A DNA stretch of 64,000 bases, taken from Alphaproteobacteria bacterium PA2 (lineage in GTDB: Bacteria; Pseudomonadota; Alphaproteobacteria; Caulobacterales; Caulobacteraceae). The notes under the pieces were generated by a model. It saw only the letters and a program-made list of their open reading frames with translations, did not search any database and was not told the origin of the DNA. Where the stretch lies: NCBI GenBank assembly GCA_002256425.1, contig NKIZ01000001.1:1385943-1449942 (forward strand), given 5' to 3'. This document shows, one piece after another, positions 1 to 7,964 of the stretch. Made by a program: the position numbers and the translations under genes. The stretch's first letter is position 1, and the number at the start of each line of letters is the position of its first letter.

Positions 1-687
1 CTTTCTGACCTCAGATTGGTCAATCCAAGGGATGGATGGCCCCAGGAAAGGGCCTGGGCGACGGCGTCCGGCGCCGAATGGCCCCTGAATGCGGCGCGGG
101 TCTATGACAGCGTCGAGGCGGCGATTTCCGACCTGCATCTGGTCTATGCGACCACAGCGCGGCCCCGGGAGCTGCAGACACCGATTCTCACCCCGCGGGA
201 GGCCTGCGCCGAACTGGTGCGGGAGGTCAGCGCAGGCCGGCAGGTCGGTCTGCTGTTCGGCGGCGAGCGGGCGGGGCTGGAAACCGCCGATATCGCCCTC
301 TGCCAGTCTGTGGTCACCCTGCCGATTGATCCGAGGTTCCGGTCGCTGAACCTGGCCCAGGCGGTGATCATCCTGGCCTATGAGTGGCGGATGAGCCTGA
401 CGGCCGGGGTCCCGCCGGCCTTCCGGGATGCGCCTGCGCCAGCCGAGGCCGCCGCCATGCTGGGCCTCTATGAGCATTTCGAGAACGAGCTGGACGCCGC
501 CGGCTTCTTCCACCCGCCGGAAAAGAAGCCCTCCATGGTGCAGAACCTGCGTTCGGCCCTGGCCCGGGCCCGGTTCTCTGATCAGGAAGTCCGCACCTTC
601 CGGGGTGTGGTCACCGCACTCTCGAAGGGGCGTGGCCGCATGCTGGAAAAACTCGTCAAGAAGACCGTTCAGGGGAGCCCGAAATGA
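1..687 (+). CDS. TrmJ-like tRNA/rRNA methyltransferase (SpoU family), 5' end outside window
   Basis: SAM-dependent SpoU/TrmH-fold RNA 2'-O-methyltransferase, closest in feel to TrmJ, which methylates the ribose at tRNA position 32. The reading frame is open from base 1 and the first residues (LSDLRLVNPRDGWP) match the interior N-terminal part of the family, so the gene starts upstream of the window. Visible family motifs are FGGERAGL, the proline-rich VTLPIDPRFRSLN, and the knot helix LAQAVIILAYEW. A C-terminal helical extension with the conserved FFHPPEKK segment follows, as in TrmJ. The next gene overlaps its stop by 4 bases, suggesting translational coupling. The exact target RNA cannot be told from this fragment. 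Confidence 0.85.
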   Translation, partial: LSDLRLVNPRDGWPQERAWATASGAEWPLNAARVYDSVEAAISDLHLVYATTARPRELQTPILTPREACAELVREVSAGRQVGLLFGGERAGLETADIALCQSVVTLPIDPRFRSLNLAQAVIILAYEWRMSLTAGVPPAFRDAPAPAEAAAMLGLYEHFENELDAAGFFHPPEKKPSMVQNLRSALARARFSDQEVRTFRGVVTALSKGRGRMLEKLVKKTVQGSPK

Positions 688-1937
688 GCACTGACAAACT
701 GCATGACCTGAAGGTCGCCGCCGCTACAGCCTGGCGGTTCACCCTGCCGCTGATCGAGATCTCGACCACCCGCAGCCGCGGTCAGATGAATGGCTCGCAG
801 ATGAATGTCTTTGGCCACATGCGCCGCTTGGCCGATCACCGGGCCCGGGCCGTCACCACGCCCAACAATGACACCTTCTATTCCACCGCCCAGGTCGACC
901 TGTCCCAGGGGCCGGTCACCGTCACCCTGCCACCGACGGGGGATCGCTACCTGTCCCTGCAGCTGATGGACGCCTACACCAACTCCTTCGCAATCCTGGG
1001 AACCCGGACGACGGGCAATGAGGGCGGGACCTTTACCCTGGTCGGCCCACGGGATGCTGCGGAAGGCGCTCAGGTCGTGCGCTGCCCGACCAATCATGTC
1101 TGGGCCCTGGCGCGGATTCTGGTGGACGGACCCCATGACGTCGATGCGGCCAAGGCGGTCCAGCAGGGCATTTCCATGCAGGGCCCCGCCACAGAAACGC
1201 CAGGACCCTTCGCCCATCGCGGCGCCGGATGGCAGGACTATTTCGCCTCCGCCGCCCAGCTGATGAAGCTCAATCCGCCCATTGTGACCGATCGCACCGA
1301 GCTGGCGCTAATGGCCCCGCTCGGCCTGGACGACTTCAGGCCGGAGCGGTTCTCGCCCGAAGAGGTCGCCGCCATCGAGGCCGGCGTCGCCGAGGCCAAG
1401 TCAGCTTCCAAGCGGGGCGGACTCTCCGGCGCAGGCTTTGTCGAGGGCTGGTCCTATCCCGCTGCGCGGCTTGGAGACTTCGGACAGGACTATGCCCTGC
1501 GGGCTTCCGTCGCCGTTTCAGGACTGGCCGCCCTGCCGCCCATCGAGGCCATGTACATGCGGGCCAAGGGAGATCTGCCGGGCGGACTGTTTGAAGGCCT
1601 GCGCAACTGGCGCCTGCATTTCCCGGCCGACGCCCTGCCGCCGGTCCATTCCTTCTGGTCCCTCAGCCTCTATGAGGCCACCGAGGACGGGCAGTTCTAC
1701 TTCACGGACAATCCGATCAACCGCTACGCCATTGGCGACCGCACCGAAGGCCTGACCTGGAATGCCGACGGCTCCCTCGACATCTGGATCGGCCACGCCC
1801 AGCCGGAAGGTGACCGGGCGGCGAACTGGCTGCCGGCGCCGGAGGGGCCCTTCGCCCTGTTCATGCGGGCCTATCTGCCAAAGCCTGAACTGCTGGATGG
1901 CGGCTACCGTTTCCCGGCGGTCCAGCTGGCCGATTGA
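684..1937 (+). CDS. DUF1254/DUF1214 domain protein
   Basis: 417-residue protein of the DUF1254 plus DUF1214 architecture, whose biochemical role is not established. The N-terminal half has the DUF1254-like segment around TPNNDTFYSTAQVDLSQGPV (residues about 60-80). The C-terminal third has the DUF1214 hallmarks: FWSLSLYEATEDGQFY, NPINRYAIGDR, and LPAPEGPFALFMRAYLPKPE near the end. No signal peptide is evident, although many relatives are exported. The ATG overlaps the stop of the upstream methyltransferase (ATGA), so the two are probably co-transcribed, but no functional link is obvious. Confidence 0.8.
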   Translation: MSTDKLHDLKVAAATAWRFTLPLIEISTTRSRGQMNGSQMNVFGHMRRLADHRARAVTTPNNDTFYSTAQVDLSQGPVTVTLPPTGDRYLSLQLMDAYTNSFAILGTRTTGNEGGTFTLVGPRDAAEGAQVVRCPTNHVWALARILVDGPHDVDAAKAVQQGISMQGPATETPGPFAHRGAGWQDYFASAAQLMKLNPPIVTDRTELALMAPLGLDDFRPERFSPEEVAAIEAGVAEAKSASKRGGLSGAGFVEGWSYPAARLGDFGQDYALRASVAVSGLAALPPIEAMYMRAKGDLPGGLFEGLRNWRLHFPADALPPVHSFWSLSLYEATEDGQFYFTDNPINRYAIGDRTEGLTWNADGSLDIWIGHAQPEGDRAANWLPAPEGPFALFMRAYLPKPELLDGGYRFPAVQLAD

Positions 1938-2105
1938 CCTGAAAGGTTGACTCAGGGCCCGGGGCGAAGCATACACCGCGCCTTCGCGCCTGGGGGCTTG
2001 CCCTTCGGGACCGCGAACCTATGACGGGATGATGCGCCGCCGCCGTTGAAATTGCGTCTCCAAATATGGAGGGGCCGGCTCGCGTCAAATGAAGAGAGAC
2101 GACAC

Positions 2106-2723
2106 ATGTCGAAGCGCCACTCGGCGAAGTACAAGATCGACCGGCGGATGGGCGAGAACATCTGGGGTCGCCCGAAGTCCCCGATCAACACCCGCGCCTA
2201 CGGCCCTGGCCAGCATGGTCAGCGACGCAAGCAGAAGGTCTCCGATTTCGGCCTGCAGCTCCGCGCCAAGCAGAAGCTGAAGGGCTATTACGGCAACCTG
2301 ACTGAAAAGCAGTTCAGCCGCACCTATACCGAGGCCGCCCGTCGCAAGGGCAACACCTCCGAGAACCTGATCGCCCTGCTGGAAAGCCGCCTGGACGCCA
2401 TCGTCTATCGCGCCAAGTTCGTGCCGACCGTGTTCGCGGCCCGTCAGTTCGTGAACCACGGCCACGTCCTGGTGAACGGCAAGCGCGTCAACATCGCGTC
2501 CTACCGCGTGAAGGTCGGCGACGTCGTCTCCGTCCGCGAGCGCTCTAAGAACATGGCTCTGGTCCTCGAAGCCCTGCAGTCCAGCGAACGTGAATTCGCC
2601 GACTATGTGGAAGTGGACGTCAAGGCCATGTCCGCCACCTTCCTCCGCGCGCCGGAACTTTCCGAAGTTCCCTATCCGGTGAAGATGGAACCCAATCTGG
2701 TCGTCGAATTCTACGCGTCCTAA
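2106..2723 (+). CDS. rpsD: 30S ribosomal protein S4
   Basis: 205-residue ribosomal protein uS4, a primary 16S rRNA binder that starts assembly of the small-subunit body. The start [20 protein letters not shown] and the S4 RNA-binding domain ([21 protein letters not shown], about residues 107-127) are typical, and the length fits alphaproteobacterial S4. I chose the ATG at 2106 rather than an in-frame start at 2046 because the conserved protein begins there and a purine-rich GAAGAGAGAC lies just upstream. It stands alone rather than in the large ribosomal operon and is followed by a strong terminator. Confidence 0.98.
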   Translation: MSKRHSAKYKIDRRMGENIWGRPKSPINTRAYGPGQHGQRRKQKVSDFGLQLRAKQKLKGYYGNLTEKQFSRTYTEAARRKGNTSENLIALLESRLDAIVYRAKFVPTVFAARQFVNHGHVLVNGKRVNIASYRVKVGDVVSVRERSKNMALVLEALQSSEREFADYVEVDVKAMSATFLRAPELSEVPYPVKMEPNLVVEFYAS

Positions 2724-2752
2724 TCGGCGCCGGACTTCGAAGACGTCTCAAG

Positions 2753-2779
2753 GGCCCCGGTGCAAACCGGGGCCTTTTT
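2753..2779 (+). terminator. Rho-independent terminator of rpsD
   Basis: Perfect 8-bp stem GGCCCCGG / CCGGGGCC around the loop TGCAAA, followed at once by five T. It starts 30 bases after the rpsD stop codon. Confidence 0.93.
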
Positions 2780-2824
2780 GCTGGCGGGCTTGTCCTCGCG
2801 TCCTGATGGGCGTGGAATGGCGGA

Positions 2825-3196
2825 ATGATCCCCAGACGGTCCCTGTTGTTCAGCGCCCTGGCCCTGGCCGGTTGCGCCAGTCTTCCGACGGAAGGCGCCT
2901 TTCCGGCAGCGGGCCCCTATCCCGAGCTGGAACCTGTTCGCTTGTTGCGCCGTGACGGCGACGGGGTGGTCATCGAAATCGCCAGTCGGGGCTGCCAGAC
3001 CCGTCCTGACCTGGTCTTTCACGTGGAGCGCAAGGGCGGCGTCGCCACCCTGGCCTTCGCCCGGCGTCGCCTGCAATCCTGTGCCGGACCAGTGCCGGAT
3101 TGGGTGGAGGTCGCCTTCACCCGTGCTGAACTGGGGCTGGCTGCAGGTGAGCCGGTCTTCCTGCTCAATCCGCTTGCGGCGGCAGGGGTCAGATAA
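2825..3196 (+). CDS. small putative lipoprotein of unknown function
   Basis: 123-residue protein with a short basic N-terminus, a hydrophobic segment and a lipobox LAGC (Cys at about residue 17), so it is predicted to be exported and lipid-modified. The mature part is small, contains two further cysteines (SRGC and LQSC) that could form a disulfide, and matches no family I recognise. It lies between the rpsD terminator and a convergent thioesterase gene whose last bases it overlaps by 8. The function is unknown. Confidence 0.65.
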   Translation: MIPRRSLLFSALALAGCASLPTEGAFPAAGPYPELEPVRLLRRDGDGVVIEIASRGCQTRPDLVFHVERKGGVATLAFARRRLQSCAGPVPDWVEVAFTRAELGLAAGEPVFLLNPLAAAGVR

Positions 3197-3608
3197 GGCG
3201 GTCAACCAGTTCGCCCGGAACACGCCTCGGGCGTCCGCTCGGCCTTTCGATCAGGCACCAGGTGGTGACCACCTGGGCGCACATGGCGCCGTCCGGGCCG
3301 TCGATCCGTACATAACGGTCAAAGCGCGGGCCATCGGCCCTGTCGGCGACCCAGGTGCGGCCTCTCGCGGTTTCGTCCGGCATGAGGGAGCGGCGATAGT
3401 CCACCTCGTGCCGCAGGCAGATCCAGGCCCAGCGACCCTTGGCCTCTTCCGTCTGGCGGGAGTCCCAGTGGGCAATGGCCAGATCCTGGGCCCAGGACAG
3501 GTAGACCACATTGTTCACATGGCCGTTGTCGTCGATGTCAGCCGGGGTCGGTCTGAAATCGAGACTGAAGACCTGCCGGCCTTCCGGGGGTTCAAGGAGT
3601 CGGCTCAC
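3189..3608 (-). CDS. acyl-CoA thioesterase, 4-hydroxybenzoyl-CoA thioesterase (hot-dog) family
   Basis: 139-residue single hot-dog-fold protein predicted to hydrolyse acyl-CoA or acyl-ACP thioesters. The segment FRPTPADIDDNGHVNNVVYLSWAQ contains the family's catalytic Asp and the N-G-H-V-N-N loop (about residues 18-40). The later segment HEVDYRRSLMPDE is the usual second strand. It is 22 bases downstream of grxD on the same strand and is likely the last gene of that transcription unit. The substrate cannot be read from sequence. Confidence 0.85.
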   Translation of the reverse strand: MSRLLEPPEGRQVFSLDFRPTPADIDDNGHVNNVVYLSWAQDLAIAHWDSRQTEEAKGRWAWICLRHEVDYRRSLMPDETARGRTWVADRADGPRFDRYVRIDGPDGAMCAQVVTTWCLIERPSGRPRRVPGELVDRLI

Positions 3609-3630
3609 CCGTCGGACCCTGGGGCGGCCT

Positions 3631-3966
3631 TCAGGGCAGCAGGCCCTGCTCAGCCATCAGGCCTTTCAGCTCGCCGGTCTGGAACATTTCCTTGACGATG
3701 TCGGCGCCGCCGACGAACTCGCCCTTCACATAGAGCTGGGGAATGGTCGGCCAGTCAGAGAAGGTCTTGATGCCGTTGCGCAGCTCGTCGTCCTGCAGGA
3801 CATCGACCCCGACAAAGTCCACGGCCATGTGGTCCAGCACCTGGACGACCATGGCGGAGAATCCGCAGCGGGGCTGCTCGGGCACGCCCTTCATGAACAG
3901 GACAACGTCATTGGCGGCGATGGTCTGGCCGATGAAATCGTGAGCGGGGTTTGCGGCGTCGGTCAT
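3631..3966 (-). CDS. grxD: monothiol glutaredoxin, Grx4/GrxD family
   Basis: 111-residue CGFS-type monothiol glutaredoxin that binds a [2Fe-2S] cluster with glutathione and passes it to apoproteins. The active-site motif CGFS begins at Cys34, preceded by MKG and followed by the conserved [18 protein letters not shown] segment that binds glutathione. Grx4 proteins form a cluster-bridged heterodimer with BolA proteins, and a bolA gene lies close by on the same strand, separated by one aldo/keto-reductase-like gene. The length is normal for the family. Confidence 0.96.
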   Translation of the reverse strand: MTDAANPAHDFIGQTIAANDVVLFMKGVPEQPRCGFSAMVVQVLDHMAVDFVGVDVLQDDELRNGIKTFSDWPTIPQLYVKGEFVGGADIVKEMFQTGELKGLMAEQGLLP

Positions 3967-4037
3967 GGCGGGGGACTCTTGAGGTTTCGACCCTAGAGCT
4001 AGGGAGGCCCAGCCTCCGGGTCAAGGCGTCTGGAGGC

Positions 4038-4937
4038 TCAGGCCCGGCGGCGGGGCTGATCTTCTTCGGCGAAACGGGCCATTTCCACCTGGGCCGGAAC
4101 CCCTGTTGGCAGTTCACGGTCAGCGACCGAGGCCCAGTCCGCAATGATGTCGGGCTTGTGCGCCTCGATCATCACCGTCGCCATGGTGGGTTCGGTGAGC
4201 AGATAGGCCAGGCAGATGTCTTCCGGCGTCCAGTCAGGTGTGGTGTGCAGGAACTGGAAGGTCCCGACGCCGGCCAGGGTGTCCCGCGGCTTCAGACCGA
4301 AGAAGCTGCCCGCCTTGCGGCCCAGGGAAAGCTGACTGCCCCTGATCAGGTCAGTAGGGATCGGATTGCGGGCGACGACGATGATGTCCTGATGGGCCGC
4401 TTCACGGAGCCGCCGGCGCACCTGGCCGTCAGAGGTGACGTCGCACGAGGTGGACAGGACATCGAAGGCGCCTGCTACAAGACAGCGGTCGACCACATCG
4501 CCTTCGCCGACAATGCCGATGCGCTTGCACAGGCCCGCCGCCTTCAGGTCCTCCAGGCACTGGTGACCATCGCGGTTCAGGCAATTGAACGCATTGTCGT
4601 CCAGCATGAGGGTGTCGAAATAGCCGGCGCCGGTCCGGGCCAGGCCGCCCTGGATATTGTCCATCAGGCTGCGACCGGTCAGGGGAACCCGCCCCTGATG
4701 CTGGATCCGCCAGCCCAGCAGGACCAGACGGCGCTCCAGGGTGCTGATGGCGGCGCCGACGCCAATCGGCAGGGCCTCGCCCGAGGCGCTCAGTTCAAAA
4801 TAGTTGATGCCGTTTTCAAGGCCGGCGATCGCGGTCGCACGCCAGGCCGCAGGGCTGGACACGGCTCCGGACTCCCTCAGCAGCAGGCTGATGGCGGAAA
4901 CCACCTTCCCGGATCTTCCAAACGGACGGTAGCGCAT
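4038..4937 (-). CDS. aldo/keto reductase-fold protein, probably degenerate
   Basis: 299-residue protein related to aldo/keto reductases: it starts MRYRPFGRSGKVVSAI and keeps the barrel pattern, including GLENGINYFELSA, GYFDTLMLDD and a C-terminal TMATVMIEA segment. The catalytic tetrad seems lost. The usual Asp of the FFDTA strand reads ELSA, the YGxSE tyrosine is absent, and the Lys and His strand ends read GWRI and LDDNA. It may therefore be a non-catalytic relative. It sits between grxD and bolA, with its start 3 bases from the bolA stop, so the three are probably one operon. Confidence 0.75.
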   Translation of the reverse strand: MRYRPFGRSGKVVSAISLLLRESGAVSSPAAWRATAIAGLENGINYFELSASGEALPIGVGAAISTLERRLVLLGWRIQHQGRVPLTGRSLMDNIQGGLARTGAGYFDTLMLDDNAFNCLNRDGHQCLEDLKAAGLCKRIGIVGEGDVVDRCLVAGAFDVLSTSCDVTSDGQVRRRLREAAHQDIIVVARNPIPTDLIRGSQLSLGRKAGSFFGLKPRDTLAGVGTFQFLHTTPDWTPEDICLAYLLTEPTMATVMIEAHKPDIIADWASVADRELPTGVPAQVEMARFAEEDQPRRRA

Positions 4938-4939
4938 GA

Positions 4940-5173
4940 TCAGGCCGGCGCCCGGGTTTCCAGCGCCAGGGCGTGCAGTTCCCCGCCCACCTTGCCCTTG
5001 AGGGCGGCATAGACCAGCTGGTGCTGGCGCACGCGACTGAGACCCGCGAATACGCCTGAGACGATAATCGCCTTGTAGTGGTCGCCGTCACCGGCCAAGT
5101 CTTGAATTTCTATCTCTGCGTCAGGAAAAGCGGACTGCAATTCCGCCTTCAGGACCGAGAGGGGCATAGGCAT
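4940..5173 (-). CDS. BolA family protein
   Basis: 77-residue BolA-like protein, partner of monothiol glutaredoxins in iron-sulfur trafficking or iron sensing. The pattern GDGDHYKAIIVSGVFAGLSRVRQHQLVYAAL carries the family's central His and the second conserved His (about residues 29-60), with HALALETRAP at the end. The short form resembles IbaG/BolA3-type proteins more than long E. coli BolA. It is the first gene of a unit running through the aldo/keto-reductase-like gene to grxD, which supports joint function with GrxD. Confidence 0.92.
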   Translation of the reverse strand: MPMPLSVLKAELQSAFPDAEIEIQDLAGDGDHYKAIIVSGVFAGLSRVRQHQLVYAALKGKVGGELHALALETRAPA

Positions 5174-5199
5174 CTGGTAAGCTCCAACGGAGGGTCTGT

Positions 5200-5835
5200 T
5201 TGTCGGCGCTATTGGTTAATAACAGCCATACGAAGGCCTGGAACGCCGTCGGCGCCGCGCTCCTTTTCGCGGCCTGCGTCGGGCTCTCCGGATGTGGCAT
5301 GGTGGTGTCCACCCAGCCGCTCTTTGACCCGCAAGCGGCGGGCAATCTGCAACCGCGCCCGGGCCTCTGGGCCCTGGCCGAACCTGACTGCCATTTCAAC
5401 ACCTCCGCCCCGCCCGCCGACTGGCCCGGCTGTGTCCAGGCCCTGAGCATCAGGGACGGTGTGGCCGTCAACGCCAGACCTCAGGGGCAGGGTGAACTGC
5501 TGGACCAGCCCGTCGCCTTCACCATGGCCGGCGGCAGCCCGGGGGTCATCCAGATCGCCCGGCCGATCAGCAAGGACTTCTCCCGCTGGGGCCACGGCTA
5601 TTACGGTTACCGGCCCCTGGCTTCCGACGCCGAGGGCAGGGTGGTCTCCGCCCGGGTCTGGCCCGCCTTCTGCGCCCGCCCGGCGCCCGGAAATCCCCCC
5701 GGCAAGGACTGCTGGACCCCGTCCGCGGAAGAGGTCCGGCTGGCCCTCAAGGACAGCGAGATCTGGGCCTATGAAGACCGCCTCAGCGACCTGGGTCTGA
5801 AGGCGGTCTGGGTGCGGTATGAGGCAGGGAAGTAA
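5200..5835 (+). CDS. putative lipoprotein of unknown function
   Basis: 211-residue protein without a recognised domain. I chose the TTG start because it follows a good ribosome-binding site (GGAGGG) and gives an N-terminus with a hydrophobic stretch and lipobox LSGC at about residue 32. The mature part has several cysteines (PDCHFNT, WPGC, FCARP, DCW), which suggests an oxidised extracytoplasmic protein. It is divergent from bolA and lies just before an Rhs-derived gene, 10 bases downstream. Chromosomal codon usage suggests it is older than the Rhs fragment that follows. Confidence 0.65.
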   Translation: MSALLVNNSHTKAWNAVGAALLFAACVGLSGCGMVVSTQPLFDPQAAGNLQPRPGLWALAEPDCHFNTSAPPADWPGCVQALSIRDGVAVNARPQGQGELLDQPVAFTMAGGSPGVIQIARPISKDFSRWGHGYYGYRPLASDAEGRVVSARVWPAFCARPAPGNPPGKDCWTPSAEEVRLALKDSEIWAYEDRLSDLGLKAVWVRYEAGK

Positions 5836-5845
5836 GGGCGGGGAC

Positions 5846-6499
5846 ATGACCGACGCCGCCAAGGCCAAGGTCTGGGACGCCTATGTTGAGCCCTATGGCC
5901 AGGCCAAGGTGTTCGGGACCCCCAGCGCGGGGCTGGACATCCGCCTGCCAGGCCAGTTCCTCGAGGCCGAGAGCGGTGGCCTGCACCAGAACTGGTTCCG
6001 GAACTATGACCCGACCCTGGGGCGGTATATCGAGGCCGACCCCCTGGGCATTGATGCGGGGCAGAATCCGTATGCTTATGTGGATGGGAGACCTACGGAG
6101 TATTCTGACCCTGAGGGCTTGATAATTCCGCTAATAATTGAAGGAGCGCTCGTCGGTGGAGGTATCGACCTCGGCTTACAACTGCTGAACAACGGCGGTC
6201 ATTTTGAGTGTGTAAATTGGAAGCAAGTGGGCAAGGAAGCTCTTATCGGCGCTGCGTTTGGAGGTATAGCCGAGGTGGGCAGCCTAGCTCTGGTTGGAAA
6301 GGAATTCACAATAGCTAAGAATCTTCGAATTGCGCCGTTTGGCAATAGAACTGGTCACCCGACAGGAGAGCTTCCCCATTATCATCGGAGTGTTCCAAAT
6401 CCCAAGCGGGCGGGCCATTCGATGCCAGGTCAAAGCATGAAAAGGCATAGGCCCTGGGATTCAAAGCCAAGTGATCGACGGTTTCTGGATCGGTTCTAG
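5846..6499 (+). CDS. orphan Rhs C-terminal fragment with toxin-like tip
   Basis: 217-residue protein consisting of the very end of an Rhs core followed by a variable tip. Residues about 20-92 contain the Rhs-associated core signature (GLHQNWFRNYDPTLGRYIEADPLG, then NPYAYVDGRPTEYSDPEGL). After it the base composition drops sharply and the sequence changes to a hydrophobic stretch and a basic His-rich end (PHYHR, KRHRPW). That layout is typical of polymorphic toxin tips; I cannot name the toxin fold or confirm activity. The thousands of residues of a complete Rhs protein are missing, so this is a displaced orphan tip module or a remnant. A candidate immunity gene starts 5 bases after its stop. 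Confidence 0.75.
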   Translation: MTDAAKAKVWDAYVEPYGQAKVFGTPSAGLDIRLPGQFLEAESGGLHQNWFRNYDPTLGRYIEADPLGIDAGQNPYAYVDGRPTEYSDPEGLIIPLIIEGALVGGGIDLGLQLLNNGGHFECVNWKQVGKEALIGAAFGGIAEVGSLALVGKEFTIAKNLRIAPFGNRTGHPTGELPHYHRSVPNPKRAGHSMPGQSMKRHRPWDSKPSDRRFLDRF

Positions 6500-6503
6500 G
6501 GCA

Positions 6504-6881
6504 ATGAGAAAGAGAGCCCAGCGCATTCCACAGGTAGTATTGTTGGCTTCTGATGGGGCGGATTTCTTTGAATCCCGGGAGGCTGCTGAAAGGTCAATGG
6601 AGGCAATTGATGTCTTGGATGGCGAATACAAAGCAGCCTGGATGCGGGACGGGACTGTTCTGGACATTAAAACAAACCTGAAAAGGCCAGCATCTAAATC
6701 GAATTATTTCTCATCTGTGGAAAGTGCCCCCGTCTATCTCAACGCTAGGGAAGGGAGTCCGAAAGATTTGGTGGGACTGGAGGTCGCGGTTCGAGAATAT
6801 TTTCAGAGTTTGGAGATAGATTGCGATAATCTGAATCTGCAACAACTTCTTGAAATGGCTTCCGATTATTTGAGTCGATAA
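6504..6881 (+). CDS. candidate immunity protein for the Rhs tip
   Basis: 125-residue acidic, lower-GC protein with no recognised family. It starts 5 bases after the Rhs fragment, the standard position of an immunity gene. I preferred the ATG at 6504 to an in-frame start 33 bases upstream inside the toxin gene. It shows alternating polar and hydrophobic segments and an acidic, leucine-rich C-terminus (YFQSLEIDCDNLNLQQLLEM), without signal peptide or membrane segment, fitting a cytosolic binder of the basic toxin tip. The immunity role is inferred from position and composition only. Confidence 0.55.
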   Translation: MRKRAQRIPQVVLLASDGADFFESREAAERSMEAIDVLDGEYKAAWMRDGTVLDIKTNLKRPASKSNYFSSVESAPVYLNAREGSPKDLVGLEVAVREYFQSLEIDCDNLNLQQLLEMASDYLSR

Positions 6882-7128
6882 ACCTTAACAGGGGTGGTGC
6901 GTGATATTGGCCGCATGTTTGCAACGCATGGTGTGGTTGAGGGGCATTCCCATCGGGCTGGCCGATTCAAGACAGATCCATTCTCACTAATGTGGAAATT
7001 GCGTCGCGGGAAAATTGGTGCGGCTATTGAGTGGGTAGGGTTGGAGTTGTATTTGGAATTACGCTTTCAGCAATCTAAGGTGCATGGACTGGCAATTTTG
7101 TCACAAAGACAATGACCGGAAAGCACTG

Positions 7129-7485
7129 ATGTTCCTATATGTAGCCTATTTGGCGAGAAGAACTATTGTTGGCTTGATGGCATCTGTTATATTTATGACA
7201 ATATTGTTTTTATTTATGTTTCTTGTAAGTTATGCAATGCAGGAAGGGCCTTCTGTTTCCAAATATTTGCATAATTTTCCAAGTCTTGTGCTAAAAGGCG
7301 CGCCGTACTGGATCGCCATTGCTGTCCTGATACCCCTGTGCCGTGATTGGCTTGGTCCCAAGCCCCGCAGGATCAATCCGCGGTTATTGGCGGAGAACGC
7401 CAGGGGTATTACCCTTGCGGACTGTTTCAAGATCCGGAAGTTCAACGAGGCTCTGGATCGTTCGCGATACGGTGAGGAGGCATAG
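7129..7485 (+). CDS. small two-TM membrane protein in the Rhs region
   Basis: 118-residue protein (133 if an upstream ATG at 7084 is used) with two strongly hydrophobic segments, one at the N-terminus (IVGLMASVIFMTILFLFMF) and one after residue 60 (YWIAIAVLIPLC), then a basic C-terminal tail. Base composition is low-GC in the first half, as in the neighbouring Rhs tip genes, and more host-like towards the end. Membrane proteins of this size occur as immunity proteins or as orphan tip-associated genes, but nothing identifies its role. The 247 bases between the upstream immunity candidate and this gene hold only a doubtful 73-codon GTG-started frame at 6894-7115. Confidence 0.4.
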   Translation: MFLYVAYLARRTIVGLMASVIFMTILFLFMFLVSYAMQEGPSVSKYLHNFPSLVLKGAPYWIAIAVLIPLCRDWLGPKPRRINPRLLAENARGITLADCFKIRKFNEALDRSRYGEEA

Positions 7486-7554
7486 GGGTATGGGAGGCAA
7501 GCCTGTGGGTATTCCCGTCGGTCTGCCTTACGCTGTGCAGGTCCATTCGCGCCC

Positions 7555-7674
7555 ATGAGAAAATCCCGCCGCGCCGGATTTGTCGTTTCTGTGAGCCTGC
7601 ATGCGGCCCTGCTGGCCGCCATTGTGGTTCAGCGTGAACAGGGCGCCTTCGGCGTCGCGGGACCGACCCCCTAG
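7555..7674 (+). pseudogene. fragment with a TonB-like N-terminus
   Basis: 39-codon frame of normal GC that reads like the start of a TonB-type or similar inner-membrane-anchored protein: basic start MRKSRR followed by the single hydrophobic segment VSVSLHAALLAAIVV. The frame then ends in a stop where the DNA switches, in another frame, to a copy of the Rhs core end. The most likely reading is the 5' end of a host gene cut off by Rhs-associated recombination. Identity is weak because only the anchor remains. Confidence 0.35.
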
Positions 7675-7711
7675 GCATCGATGCGGGGCGGAATCCGTAT
7701 GGGTATGTGGA
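7662..7711 (+). repeat. second copy of the Rhs core end (recombination scar)
   Basis: These 50 bases match 6035-6084, the end of the Rhs core, at 44 of 50 positions and would encode TDPLGIDAGRNPYGYV. The match ends where the core normally leads into the tip. The codons continue in frame into the small ORF that follows. Confidence 0.8.
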
Positions 7712-7964
7712 GGTTATTATGGACCGTAATGTTGCCAAGCAATTCGCCACTCATGCATCCATCAGCATCGCGGAATTGACGAAGGCCTTGCAGTGTATAA
7801 AAAATTCGATAGAACCAGAAGAATATGATCGAATATTAAGTATAATTGGGTCAATATCTGGAGATATATTATTGAATATTATTAATCCAATAATCGACGT
7901 GTACCCGGAAATTGAAGAAGAAATAGACAGGAATATTGAAAGTTACATGTCGCCTGACCGCTAA
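7707..7964 (+). CDS. orphan small acidic protein behind Rhs scar, possible displaced immunity gene
   Basis: 85-residue (81 from the ATG at 7719) low-GC protein, mostly helical and acidic, with a C-terminal run of glutamates and isoleucines (DVYPEIEEEIDRNIES). A GGAGG sequence lies 5-7 bases before the ATG at 7719, inside the Rhs-derived stretch. No family is recognised. Its location directly behind an Rhs core remnant suggests that it was once part of a tip-plus-immunity cassette, either as immunity protein or as the remains of a tip. Expression is uncertain. Confidence 0.45.
   Translation: MEVIMDRNVAKQFATHASISIAELTKALQCIKNSIEPEEYDRILSIIGSISGDILLNIINPIIDVYPEIEEEIDRNIESYMSPDR

Noticed and set aside
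6894-7115. GTG-started 73-codon frame after the Rhs immunity candidate
   Set aside because: No recognisable features; probably noncoding or decayed sequence in the Rhs patch.
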